The position numbers and the translations under genes are program-made. This document shows positions 1 through 7,361 of a stretch of 11,399 bases of DNA, in pieces. Each line of letters begins with the position of its first letter. Position 1 is the first letter of the stretch. Below the pieces are notes generated by a model that saw only the letters and a list, made by a program, of their open reading frames with translations, was not told the origin of the DNA and searched no databases. This DNA comes from Spirochaetes bacterium ADurb.Bin110 (GTDB lineage: Bacteria > Spirochaetota > Spirochaetia > Treponematales > Rectinemataceae): NCBI GenBank assembly GCA_002070755.1, contig MWDY01000163.1:1-11399 (forward strand), in the 5' to 3' direction.

Positions 1-136
1 TGCTGATTCTCTAGACACCTATGAGCTCGTTTATGGCATCGAAGAAGAATTGAGTATTCAGATTCCAGACGAGAAAGCGAATGAATTTGAAACCGTAAAA
101 GATGCCTTTGAATTCATCAAGACTCAGGTAAAATAA
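1..136 (+). CDS. acpP: Acyl carrier protein, C-terminal part (5' end outside window)
   Basis: Reading from base 2 gives 44 residues ending at TAA (134-136). The fragment opens with A-D-S-L-D, the acyl carrier protein motif whose serine (codon 8-10) carries the 4'-phosphopantetheine arm. It continues with the acidic helix II pattern ([10 protein letters not shown]), then IPDE and a final amphipathic helix (TVKDAFEFI), all typical of the small ACP of type II fatty acid synthesis. ACP shuttles growing acyl chains between soluble cytoplasmic enzymes. About half of the usual 75-80 residues is present, and the missing part lies upstream of the window. The next gene, rnc, starts 16 bases later on the same strand; acpP-rnc linkage is common in bacteria and suggests cotranscription. 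Confidence 0.93.
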   Translation, partial: ADSLDTYELVYGIEEELSIQIPDEKANEFETVKDAFEFIKTQVK

Positions 137-152
137 GAAGACGGTCGAAAGC

Positions 153-962
153 GTGAAGCAAAAAGATCGTTCATGGTCAAGCGACGGACCAGAGATCTCT
201 CCTTCACGCTACAGCGCTTTGCTGAACTTTCAGAATGCCGCAGGCATTTCTTTTCGTGATATTACACTCCTTGATATAGCTCTTACGCATAGTTCTTCTG
301 TAAACGAGAATTCTCCCAATAGACAAGACAATGAGCGCTTAGAATTCTTAGGGGATAGTGTTCTTAGTCTATGCATATCCCATATTCTATATGAAAATCT
401 GCCTGATAAAAATGAAGGCGAATTAGCTCATATGAAGAATGTTTTGGTATCTGAAACCTCTCTAGCATTGATCGCAATATCTCTCGGTATTGGGGAATTT
501 CTTATCCTTGGAAAGGGAGAAGAGATGAGTGGAGGGCGAAGAAAACCAGCTATTCTAGCTGATGCTGCCGAAGCACTTCTTGGCGCTTACTATATCGATA
601 GTGGAATACAATCTACTAAAGATATTGTTTCGAGAATATTTAAGAGCAAGATCGAAGAGCTCCGAAAAACATCAAGCAAGGACTTCAAATCTATAATTCA
701 AGAATATGCTCAAAAGCGTGGCATAGAAATTCCTTGCTATAGGGTCACAAAAGTCGAAGGACCAGAGCACGCCCGGCATTTTTTTGTCTCTTGTGTTATC
801 GATGGAGAAACCTTTGGCCCAATGGAAGGAATGTCAAAGAAAGAAGGCGAGCAGCGAGTTGCTCAGCATATATTCGAGGTGTTGCATAAACGAAATGCTG
901 AAACTGCTAGACTTCTAGATATAGTGACTAAAGGCGGCGCGGAGATTGACGAGGAGATCTAG
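153..962 (+). CDS. rnc: Ribonuclease III
   Basis: A 269-residue protein that cleaves double-stranded RNA, as in rRNA precursor processing and mRNA turnover. The catalytic domain carries the signature NERLEFLGD at residues 60-68. Its acidic residues E61, E64 and D68, together with E90 and the D137/E140 pair in ADAAEALLG, match the metal-binding and catalytic positions of E. coli RNase III (E38, E41, D45, E65, D114, E117). A double-stranded RNA-binding domain spans about 177-244, with GPEHARHF and the KKEGEQRVA helix. A 25-residue tail of no clear function follows. The start is GTG at 153; it has only a weak purine-rich ribosome site (GAAG, 137-140), and no in-frame ATG occurs before residue 94, so GTG is preferred, perhaps with coupling to acpP. 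The 3' end faces cca at a distance of 12 bases. Confidence 0.96.
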   Translation: MKQKDRSWSSDGPEISPSRYSALLNFQNAAGISFRDITLLDIALTHSSSVNENSPNRQDNERLEFLGDSVLSLCISHILYENLPDKNEGELAHMKNVLVSETSLALIAISLGIGEFLILGKGEEMSGGRRKPAILADAAEALLGAYYIDSGIQSTKDIVSRIFKSKIEELRKTSSKDFKSIIQEYAQKRGIEIPCYRVTKVEGPEHARHFFVSCVIDGETFGPMEGMSKKEGEQRVAQHIFEVLHKRNAETARLLDIVTKGGAEIDEEI

Positions 963-974
963 AGATCTGCTCTC

Positions 975-2348
975 TTATTCAAATCTTCCAAAATATCTAG
1001 CTTTTGCTATTTCTAGGAGCTTTTCTTTAGTATTCAAAGATGGGTCTTCGAGCACAGTATCCAAGAGCTCGGATAGAACTTCGCCCATTTGTTTGCCCCG
1101 AGGAATTCCAATTCTAGCAAGATCTTCTCCATTAATTGCTAGATCTTTGAGCGAAAGAGCCTGTTTTTCTTCTAGAATTCGATCTATTCTCTCTTTGAAT
1201 TCTGATAGAGCTGGCCAAGATATGGGTTTTCCTATGGTTGCAGTCGTATCAGCCAATCTAAGCGCAAACAAATCAGGAATCGAGAAAAATCCAACGCGAG
1301 CTATGAATCTTCGGATGGCTTCATCCGTCCAACCTGGTTCGTAGTTGAACATATGATAACGCACAAGGTGGCAAACCCTGTCGATAACACGATTTGGATA
1401 CTTAAGGCGCATAAGAGCTTGTCTTGCAATTCTTTCTGATTCTATCTCATGTCGATAAAAGCTCACAGTCCCATTTTCAGCACGGTAGCAAATTGGTTTG
1501 CCAATATCATGCAAGAGGGCCGCAAGACGTAGAGTAAGGAGCCGTTCTTCTTCTAGATTATCCGGAATTATAGCATCAATGGTCGAAAGCAGGTGTTCAT
1601 AGACATCCTTCTCGCGATGATTCGGCTGAGGTATTCCTCTGCATTCTTGTAATTCTGGAATTATCTCTTCTATTAGCCCGGTATCCGATATAAGTCGCAA
1701 GCCAATTGAAGGCTTGGCTGTCAATAATATCTTAGAGAATTCATCGCGAATTCTTTCTGCGGAAATCTTCGAAAGAGTGCTCGAACACTTAGCGATCGCA
1801 GCAAAGGTATTTGGTTCAATGGCGAATTCCAGCTGAGCGGAAAAACGTATCGCTCGTATTGTTCTAAGACCATCCTCCTGGAATCGATACATAGGATTTC
1901 CAACTGCGCGGATAGTCTTGCTTTTCAGGTCATTTATCCCGTCGAATGGATCGATGAATATATTTTGTGCTAAATCGATGGCCATCGCATTTATAGTGAA
2001 ATCCCTTCTCGAGAGATCCTGGGTTATATCGTCGACAAAGGTGATGCTGTCTGGGTGTCTGCCATCAGAATAATCAGCCTCTTTTCGAAGCGTTGTTATT
2101 TCTATTTTATATCTACGTGAACGAGAAATAATAGTTATAGTACCATGTTTTATCCCAGTAGGTATGGCAAAAGGGAATAACATCATACATTCTTCGGGAG
2201 TAGCATCAGTCGCGATATCGTAATCTATCACAGGTCTTTTGAGAAATGAATCGCGGACTGCACCACCAACCAGGAATGCCTTTTTCCCACTTTGGATGAT
2301 TCTGTCTGCGATTCTACGGACCTCTGGATCGATACTGGGGATTATCAT
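975..2348 (-). CDS. cca: CCA tRNA nucleotidyltransferase / poly(A) polymerase family
   Basis: A 457-residue class II nucleotidyltransferase, most likely adding or repairing the 3' CCA of tRNAs. The polymerase head has LVGGAVRD (GGxxRD at 28-33) followed by the metal-binding DYD (42-44). RRDFTINAMA (114-123) and EDGLRTIRAIRF (158-169), the template-like nucleotide-selecting motif, come next, then ERIRDEF (198-204). A C-terminal HD phosphohydrolase domain is indicated by LLHDIGKP (H280, D281). The HD domain and length favour a CCA enzyme over a dedicated poly(A) polymerase, but the two families share all these motifs and motif inspection cannot settle it. The ATG at 2348 is preceded on the minus strand by AAAGG, a plausible ribosome site. 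It converges on rnc and is divergent from thiN across 55 bases. Confidence 0.92.
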   Translation of the reverse strand: MIIPSIDPEVRRIADRIIQSGKKAFLVGGAVRDSFLKRPVIDYDIATDATPEECMMLFPFAIPTGIKHGTITIISRSRRYKIEITTLRKEADYSDGRHPDSITFVDDITQDLSRRDFTINAMAIDLAQNIFIDPFDGINDLKSKTIRAVGNPMYRFQEDGLRTIRAIRFSAQLEFAIEPNTFAAIAKCSSTLSKISAERIRDEFSKILLTAKPSIGLRLISDTGLIEEIIPELQECRGIPQPNHREKDVYEHLLSTIDAIIPDNLEEERLLTLRLAALLHDIGKPICYRAENGTVSFYRHEIESERIARQALMRLKYPNRVIDRVCHLVRYHMFNYEPGWTDEAIRRFIARVGFFSIPDLFALRLADTTATIGKPISWPALSEFKERIDRILEEKQALSLKDLAINGEDLARIGIPRGKQMGEVLSELLDTVLEDPSLNTKEKLLEIAKARYFGRFE

Positions 2349-2403
2349 ATCTGCCTTTGGAGTGTATCTTAGGCTTCAGCTCTATGTCTATGAGGAAGCT
2401 AAT
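2349..2403. promoter_or_regulatory. Divergent cca / thiN intergenic region
   Basis: These 55 bases separate the two divergent start codons and must hold, or border, the signals for both genes. The thiN ribosome site GAGGA is at 2392-2396. On the minus strand AAAGG lies just before the cca ATG. I found only poor -10/-35 candidates (for example TATCTT at 2365-2370 on the plus strand), so no promoter is placed precisely; the promoters may extend into the opposing coding sequence. Confidence 0.4.
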
Positions 2404-3054
2404 ATGAAAGCCCTTATTGTGACTGGTGGCGATAATCCTCCTTCATCTGTGATTCGGCATCTTTCCGAGAATAGCGATATCGTGATAGCAGCAGATGCCG
2501 GACTTGAGATATGCAGAAAGGCTGGTATAGAGCCTCATCTAGCTGTAGGAGATTTCGATAGTGTAGATCCTGCAATACTATCCCAGCTTTCAACAGATAA
2601 GATTCTTCGCTTTCCAGAAGAAAAGGATTATTCTGATACCGAGTTAGCAATAAATGCAGCACATCGCTATGGTGCAAAAGATATAATCCTTGCAGGAGGC
2701 GGGGCAGGGCGTCTTGATCATCTGCTCGCTGTAAGGGCTTTATTCGAGCGAAAGCATCCTATCAAGCAGTGGCATACCGCGAAAGAAAGTGTTTTTCTTA
2801 TCCATTGCGGCTTTAAGTTGCAGGCTTCTATGCCAATAAACAGTATCGTATCTGTTTTTCCTCTCTCTGGAGGAGCCTTGGGCATGCGATCGAAAGGGCT
2901 AAAATGGCCATTGGATGGCCTAGAATGGGACTGTAGTGAATTTGGCCTAAGCAATAAGACGATCTCTGAAGAAATAGAGATCTATTCTGGAGAGAAGCCA
3001 ATTCTTGTGATTTTGCCTCTTGATCTTAAAGTGTCTATCTCACAGGATTGCTAG
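2404..3054 (+). CDS. thiN: Thiamine pyrophosphokinase
   Basis: A 216-residue enzyme that transfers pyrophosphate from ATP to thiamine to make thiamine diphosphate, in the cytoplasm. The N-terminal catalytic domain shows AADAG (29-33), GDFDS (49-53, acidic metal and phosphate site), KDYSDTE (74-80) and GRLDH (102-106), all hallmarks of the family. The C-terminal thiamine-binding beta domain, about 145-205, has FPLSGGALG, KGLKWPLDG and GLSNK. The frame stays open upstream to 2239, but that stretch lies inside cca on the other strand. The ATG at 2404 has GAGGA at 2392-2396, seven bases away, and gives the normal family length, so I chose it. Its last 15 bases overlap the 3' end of the convergent HIT gene. 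No other thiamine gene is in the window. Confidence 0.94.
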   Translation: MKALIVTGGDNPPSSVIRHLSENSDIVIAADAGLEICRKAGIEPHLAVGDFDSVDPAILSQLSTDKILRFPEEKDYSDTELAINAAHRYGAKDIILAGGGAGRLDHLLAVRALFERKHPIKQWHTAKESVFLIHCGFKLQASMPINSIVSVFPLSGGALGMRSKGLKWPLDGLEWDCSEFGLSNKTISEEIEIYSGEKPILVILPLDLKVSISQDC

Positions 3055-3528
3055 ATTACCGAATATTTCTCTTAGTTGTTGGAGGGTATCCTTTGGATCT
3101 TGGACTAGCACACGAGATCCAGCTATGAGCTCTACAATACCTATTTCTCTCGGATAACGAGGTATAATGTGCATGTGTAAATGCTCTATGCTGGCTCCTG
3201 CTGATAAGCCCATATTATAGCCAATGTTATAGGCTGAGGGGCTTCCATATTCATCAAGTGCTTCTAGGCATGCTTTAGTTAGCCTATCCAATTCTCTCTC
3301 TTCTTCAATGGTGTATTCCCGAATATCCACAATATGCCTTTTTGGAAAGACTATCAAATGCCCTGGATTATAAGGGTAGAGATTTATAGATACAATGAAA
3401 TGCTCAGTCTCATGTACCACGAGCTTTTCTACTTCCTTAGAATCGTCGCGGACAAGACAGAGTATACAGCCCTTTGGTCTTTTGCCTTGTAGATAGCCAA
3501 TTTTGTTAAAGTTAAAGAGATATTCCAT
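3040..3528 (-). CDS. HIT-family nucleotide hydrolase/transferase (Ap4A phosphorylase-like)
   Basis: A 162-residue histidine-triad protein. The motif EHLHMHIIPR (H116-x-H118-x-H120) is the HIT active site, where the middle histidine forms a nucleotidyl intermediate. The preceding NIGYNMGLSAGASIEHLH pattern and NPGHLIVFPKRH (54-65) resemble the bacterial Ap4A phosphorylase/ATP adenylyltransferase-like branch more than the short Hint proteins. CILC (C21, C24), with a histidine near 65, may bind zinc as in many HIT proteins. Likely substrates are dinucleoside polyphosphates or aminoacyl-AMP-like adenylates; the exact one cannot be read from sequence. The ATG at 3528 has no visible ribosome site, but the N-terminus (MEYLFNFNKIGYLQGKRP) fits the family. 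It is convergent with thiN (15-base overlap) and divergent from the small membrane protein gene. Confidence 0.9.
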   Translation of the reverse strand: MEYLFNFNKIGYLQGKRPKGCILCLVRDDSKEVEKLVVHETEHFIVSINLYPYNPGHLIVFPKRHIVDIREYTIEEERELDRLTKACLEALDEYGSPSAYNIGYNMGLSAGASIEHLHMHIIPRYPREIGIVELIAGSRVLVQDPKDTLQQLREIFGNLAIL

Positions 3529-3552
3529 ATTGAAGTATGATATATTAGCATT

Positions 3553-3900
3553 ATGGAAAACAAAAGCGGTTCAGAATCGCAATCTGCTTTTATGCATACT
3601 CTTAAGCAGCTTCTGAATTTTGCAGTGACTATTATTATTATCTTCTTGGTGATTAGTTCCGTTATGTTTCTTTTTGACAGATCTAGAGAATATAACGTTA
3701 TATGGAGATCAATATATGAAAAATGCAATGTCCTTCTTCTAGCCATTAGTCTCTTTAATATGACAAGCATGATAGCTCTAAAGATAGCTAGTAAGGATCG
3801 TTTCTCCATTGGCCGTTTCATTTTTCAGTTTTTTCTTTTTGTTTTTTCAGTTTCGGCTCTGGTGCTGAATATTTTTGCAAAAAGCATCCGGATCTATTGA
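3553..3900 (+). CDS. Hypothetical small membrane protein (three predicted membrane segments)
   Basis: I do not recognise this 115-residue protein. It has a polar N-terminus of about 18 residues rich in Ser and Gln, then three strongly hydrophobic stretches: about 20-41 (including four consecutive isoleucines), 59-79 and 88-109. The loops between them are charged (DRSRE at 42-46, SKDR at 80-83). No signal-peptidase site, cysteine motif or catalytic signature is visible. The hydrophobic periodicity and the fact that it fills the gap between HIT and gltX exactly support a real gene. The alternative is a chance open frame, since no ribosome binding site precedes the ATG. The reading frame on the opposite strand over the same bases lacks protein-like features. 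Its partner and function are unknown; cotranscription with gltX is unlikely because gltX has its own promoter. Confidence 0.65.
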   Translation: MENKSGSESQSAFMHTLKQLLNFAVTIIIIFLVISSVMFLFDRSREYNVIWRSIYEKCNVLLLAISLFNMTSMIALKIASKDRFSIGRFIFQFFLFVFSVSALVLNIFAKSIRIY

Positions 3901-3953
3901 ATTTTAATTGCTAACGAGGTTCTGATAACACTAAGGCTGATTGTTTTCAATTC

Positions 3954-3982
3954 TTGCATAGAAAGATATGGAAATGTATAGT
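3954..3982 (+). promoter_or_regulatory. Probable sigma70-type promoter of the gltX-glnS-glyS block
   Basis: TTGCAT (3954-3959) and TATAGT (3977-3982) are separated by exactly 17 bases, each close to the vegetative -35 and -10 consensus. Transcription would start near 3989, giving a leader of about 50 bases before gltX. The leader has no T-box signature and no long hairpin. The strong ribosome site AGGAGGA (4029-4035) sits four bases before the ATG. Confidence 0.6.
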
Positions 3983-4038
3983 AATTCAAATCTAGGAAAC
4001 GTTAAAAAATTATCAGCAGAGATTGATCAGGAGGAATA

Positions 4039-5508
4039 ATGTCCGTTAGAGTGCGCTATGCGCCATCCCCTACAGGAAATCAGCATATTGGCGGTGTAAG
4101 AACAGCGTTGATCAACTATCTATTCGCGAAATCCCAAGGCGGAACCTTTATCTTACGTTTGGAGGATACCGACCGCACCCGTTATTCAACAGAATATGTG
4201 CAGAATATTTACGACACATTCAGATGGCTTGGGTTTTACTGGGACGAAGGTCCCGATGTCGGTGGTTCTAAGGGACCTTATGTTCAATCTGAACGAATCG
4301 ATCTATATCGAAGGTATGCAGAAGAGCTTGTCCTTATGGACAAGGCCTATTATTGTTTCTGCGATTCAGAACGCCTCGAGAAGCTTCGCCAAGAGCAGGT
4401 CGCCCAGAAAAAAGACGAGATAGGCTACGATCGCCATTGCCGCTATATCACAGAAGAAGAGAGAGCACGCAACCTCGCAGAAGCAAGATCCTATGTAATC
4501 AGGCTAAAAATTCCTCTTTACGGAATTACATTTTTTCACGATGCTCTTCTTGGCCAGATAGAATGGAAAAATGAAGATATAAGCCCAGACCCAGTTCTCT
4601 TAAAGTCTGATGGTTATCCAACCTATCATTTGGCTAATGTTATAGATGATCATCTAATGGGAATTACACACATAATGCGTGCTCAAGAATGGATCCCTTC
4701 AGCTCCTATGCATAAGATAATGTATGATGCCTTTGGCTGGGAGATGCCAGAACTCTGTCATCTGCCTATGGTTCTGGGTCCGGATGGACATAAGCTTTCT
4801 AAGAGGCATGGCGCTACAGCAGTGAATGAATTTAAGAAAGCCGGCTATCTCCCTGAAGCGCTTATCAACTATATCGCTTTGCTCGGATGTTCATACGAAG
4901 ATGGTCGGGATATATATAGTTTGGATGAACTTGTCCATCTGTTCAGAATAGACCGGCTCAACAAGGCACCTGCGGTATTCGACTACCAAAAATTGGAATG
5001 GTTTAATGGTCAATATATTCGTATGAAAAGCGATAAAGAGCTGGCCGAACTTATCCGTCCGTATTTGATCGATGCTGGCTTGCGAAAGGAAAAAGACCCT
5101 CAAAAGGATCAAATGGAGATGGCTGCGATGCCTTTAATCAAAGAGAGATTAAAGTTGCTTGGAGATTCACCTGCGATCATGTCCTACCTCTATAAGCGAC
5201 TAGAGATGCCTTCCGTGGAAACATTTATTCCCAAAAAAGCTAGCGTCGACGAAGCAATAATGTATCTTGAAGAATGTAGATCGATCCTTCAGAACTCGAA
5301 TCTCGACGATCTTCTTGTTATTGAGGAGAGATTTAGGGAACGCGTTGCAGCCATTGGAAAGAAACTTGGAGACATTCTGATGCCTCTAAGGGTTGCCATC
5401 ACTTATTCTCGTGTCAGCCCGCCGCTATTTGAATCGATGAGAATTCTCGGTAAAGAGGAATGTATTGAAAGAATCGAGGCTGCAATAGCTTATCTGCGAG
5501 GAGCTTGA
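4039..5508 (+). CDS. gltX: Glutamyl-tRNA synthetase (GluRS)
   Basis: A 489-residue class I synthetase that charges tRNA(Glu) with glutamate in the cytoplasm. The Rossmann-fold catalytic core opens with RYAPSPTGNQHIGG (the HIGH-equivalent HIGG at 16-19) and LRLEDTDR (39-46). The KMSKS loop is KLSKR at 252-256. C106-x-C108 with Y130-x3-C134 matches the zinc-binding insert of many bacterial GluRS. The C-terminal third is helical, as in the bacterial alpha-helical anticodon-binding cage, and the length is normal for GltX. The start is well fixed by an AGGAGGA ribosome site. A glnS gene lies 68 bases downstream, so the cell need not make Gln-tRNA by transamidation and this enzyme may discriminate tRNA(Glu) from tRNA(Gln). 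That last point is inference; specificity residues were not tested. Confidence 0.97.
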   Translation: MSVRVRYAPSPTGNQHIGGVRTALINYLFAKSQGGTFILRLEDTDRTRYSTEYVQNIYDTFRWLGFYWDEGPDVGGSKGPYVQSERIDLYRRYAEELVLMDKAYYCFCDSERLEKLRQEQVAQKKDEIGYDRHCRYITEEERARNLAEARSYVIRLKIPLYGITFFHDALLGQIEWKNEDISPDPVLLKSDGYPTYHLANVIDDHLMGITHIMRAQEWIPSAPMHKIMYDAFGWEMPELCHLPMVLGPDGHKLSKRHGATAVNEFKKAGYLPEALINYIALLGCSYEDGRDIYSLDELVHLFRIDRLNKAPAVFDYQKLEWFNGQYIRMKSDKELAELIRPYLIDAGLRKEKDPQKDQMEMAAMPLIKERLKLLGDSPAIMSYLYKRLEMPSVETFIPKKASVDEAIMYLEECRSILQNSNLDDLLVIEERFRERVAAIGKKLGDILMPLRVAITYSRVSPPLFESMRILGKEECIERIEAAIAYLRGA

Positions 5509-5524
5509 CCTAGCCATTCAATCC

Positions 5525-5558
5525 AAGCGATATTTCGCTTACCGTGCCTCTGAAGCAC
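5525..5558 (+). other. Two small hairpins in the gltX-glnS gap
   Basis: AAGCGA (5525-5530) and TCGCTT (5535-5540) form a perfect 6-bp stem around a TATT loop. GTGC (5544-5547) and GCAC (5555-5558) can form a second, 4-bp stem. No T-run follows, so this is not an intrinsic terminator. A role in mRNA processing or in tuning glnS translation is possible, since the glnS ribosome site starts four bases after the second arm. Confidence 0.4.
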
Positions 5559-5576
5559 AGCAAGGAGAGTTATATC

Positions 5577-7307
5577 ATGTCTGAATTAGTTGAAAAACCT
5601 GAATATCTTGATTTTATCCGTGAGGCGGTTGTTGAGGATTTACGGACTGGTAGATACAAAGAAGTCCGCACTAGATTTCCGCCAGAACCGAATGGATGGC
5701 TCCACATAGGCCATGCTAAAGCACTTTTCGTAGATTTTGGCGTAGCTCAGGACTTTGGCGGTAAATGCAATCTGCGAATGGACGATACAAATCCAGAGAA
5801 AGAAGATATGGAGTATGTAGAAGCAATTAAAAGAGATGTCAAATGGCTAGGCTTTGACTGGGAAGATAGGCTTTTTTTTGCTTCTGATTACTATGAGAAA
5901 CTATATGACTTAGCCTGTAAGCTGATCAAAAAGGGCCTTGCTTACGTCGATGATCTAGATGAAGAACAAATTAAAGAATATCGAGGCACGAATGTGCCGG
6001 ATAAGAATAATATTACCTATACTCCTCCTGGTAGAAATAGTCCATGGAGAGATCGTTCTCCTGAGGAGAATCTTGATCTATTCGAAAGGATGCGAGTTGG
6101 TGAATTCGCTGATGGTTTAAAGACTCTGCGCGCAAAGATCGATATGGCTCATCCTAATCTCCTCATGCGCGACCCCGTAATGTACAGAATTAGAAGAATT
6201 CCTCATTATAGGACAGGAACAAAATGGTGCATTTATCCAATGTACGATTTTGCGCACCCTCTCTCCGACGCCATTGAAGGAATAACCCATTCTCTATGCT
6301 CCCTAGAGTACGAGATTCATAGACCCTTGTATGAGTGGTTTATTCAAAACTGCGAAGTATTTCCTAGTCGTCAAATTGAGTTTGCTCGTCTTAACCTTTC
6401 TCATACAGTTCTCTCCAAGCGCTGGTTGCTTCAACTTGTCCGAGAAAAAAAGGTCAAGGGTTGGGATGATCCACGCATGCCCACTATTGCCGGAATGCGC
6501 AGGCGCGGATACCCTGCAGCGGGAATTAGGGATTTTCTAGGAAGAATAGGGATTGCGAAGACAGATTCCCTCGTGGATATTCAGCTCTTAGAGCATTGTA
6601 TACGCGAAGAATTAAATACACATGCAAATCGTTATATGGCTGTCATGAATCCTGTGAAGCTTGTCATAGAAAACTGGCCAGAAGGAGAAATCGAATGGCT
6701 AGAGGCTGTCAACAATCCAGAGGATCCTTCTGCAGGCATAAGAAAGATTCCTTTCAGTAGTGCTCTCTACATAGATCGGGATGATTTTAGAGAAGTGCCC
6801 CCGCCTAAATATTATAGATTCTATCCTGGCAATCAGGTTCGATTGCGATATGGCTATATTGTTACTTGTACTGGTTTTGAAAAAGACCCAATCAGTGGAG
6901 AAATTGATAAGATAAGATGCGTCTATGACCCCAATACAAGGGGCGGAGATGCACCCGACAATAGAAAAGTTAAAGGCACTATTCAATGGGTCAGCGCTAT
7001 CCATGCAATCCCTATTGAGGCTAGGCTATACGATCATCTCTTCGAAGCAGAACGCCCCATGGAAGTACCTGAAGGTAGGACATTTTTTGATAATCTCTCT
7101 GATCACTCACTTGCAATCGAATCTCGAGCAGTGGCTGAGCCAGCAGTAAGCGAAATTGAAAAGGGTCAAACAGTACAATTCGAGAGAATAGGGTATTTTT
7201 GCAAGGACCCCGAGTCAACAAGCAGCTTGGCCATTTTTAATCGTACAGTGACTTTGAGGGATACTTGGGCAAAAATCGAAAAGAAATTTCAGGAAAAGCC
7301 TCATTAA
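5577..7307 (+). CDS. glnS: Glutaminyl-tRNA synthetase (GlnRS)
   Basis: A 576-residue class I synthetase that attaches glutamine directly to tRNA(Gln). The core has RFPPEPNGWLHIGHAK (R33, HIGH at 43-46) and NLRMDDTNP (65-73). By simple alignment R33, D69 and Y223 match the E. coli glutamine and tRNA contacts R30, D66 and Y211. The KMSKS loop is VLSKR (278-282). The second half is the beta-barrel anticodon-binding domain of GlnRS/eukaryotic GluRS type, ending in RIGYFCKDP and FNRTVTLRDTWAK, very close in style to E. coli GlnRS (554 residues). No N-terminal YqeY-like or C-terminal extension is present. An in-frame GTG lies at 5544, but the ATG at 5577 has AAGGAG (5562-5567) at good spacing and begins just before the conserved region. 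GlnRS is patchy among bacteria and is regarded as acquired by horizontal transfer from eukaryotes. Confidence 0.97.
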   Translation: MSELVEKPEYLDFIREAVVEDLRTGRYKEVRTRFPPEPNGWLHIGHAKALFVDFGVAQDFGGKCNLRMDDTNPEKEDMEYVEAIKRDVKWLGFDWEDRLFFASDYYEKLYDLACKLIKKGLAYVDDLDEEQIKEYRGTNVPDKNNITYTPPGRNSPWRDRSPEENLDLFERMRVGEFADGLKTLRAKIDMAHPNLLMRDPVMYRIRRIPHYRTGTKWCIYPMYDFAHPLSDAIEGITHSLCSLEYEIHRPLYEWFIQNCEVFPSRQIEFARLNLSHTVLSKRWLLQLVREKKVKGWDDPRMPTIAGMRRRGYPAAGIRDFLGRIGIAKTDSLVDIQLLEHCIREELNTHANRYMAVMNPVKLVIENWPEGEIEWLEAVNNPEDPSAGIRKIPFSSALYIDRDDFREVPPPKYYRFYPGNQVRLRYGYIVTCTGFEKDPISGEIDKIRCVYDPNTRGGDAPDNRKVKGTIQWVSAIHAIPIEARLYDHLFEAERPMEVPEGRTFFDNLSDHSLAIESRAVAEPAVSEIEKGQTVQFERIGYFCKDPESTSSLAIFNRTVTLRDTWAKIEKKFQEKPH

Positions 7308-7310
7308 TTC

Positions 7311-7335
7311 CATGGTCTTCAATAATTAAGCCATG
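7311..7335 (+). other. Bulged hairpin in the glnS-glyS gap
   Basis: CATGG (7311-7315), a bulged T, then CTT (7317-7319) pair with AAG (7328-7330) and CCATG (7331-7335), around an 8-base loop. There is no T-run after it, so it is not a terminator. It sits 11 bases before the glyS ribosome site AAAGGAG (7346-7352). It is short and could be chance. Confidence 0.3.
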
Positions 7336-7361
7336 ATATTCTAGTAAAGGAGACAAGATTT

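Noticed and set aside
955..968. AGATCT repeated two bases apart at the rnc/cca junction as a terminator
   Set aside because: The two copies could pair only with an impossibly small loop, the stem is A+T-rich and no T-run follows.
946..1344. Plus-strand open frame of 132 codons over the 3' half of cca
   Set aside because: It lies antisense to a well-supported CCA enzyme, has a serine-rich composition typical of an opposite-strand shadow, and shows no ribosome site or domain.
2239..2403. N-terminal extension of thiN
   Set aside because: The extra 55 codons lie mostly antisense to the cca 5' end and precede a good ribosome site and family-typical start at 2404.
3901..4038. T-box riboswitch ahead of the synthetase genes
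   Set aside because: Neither this leader nor those of glyS (7308-7361) and tyrS (9337-9360) contains the conserved T-box sequence or an antiterminator/terminator pair, and the latter two are too short.
5544..5576. GTG start extending glnS by 11 codons
   Set aside because: The extension overlaps the glnS ribosome site (AAGGAG at 5562-5567) and lies inside a hairpin region; the ATG at 5577 is much better placed.
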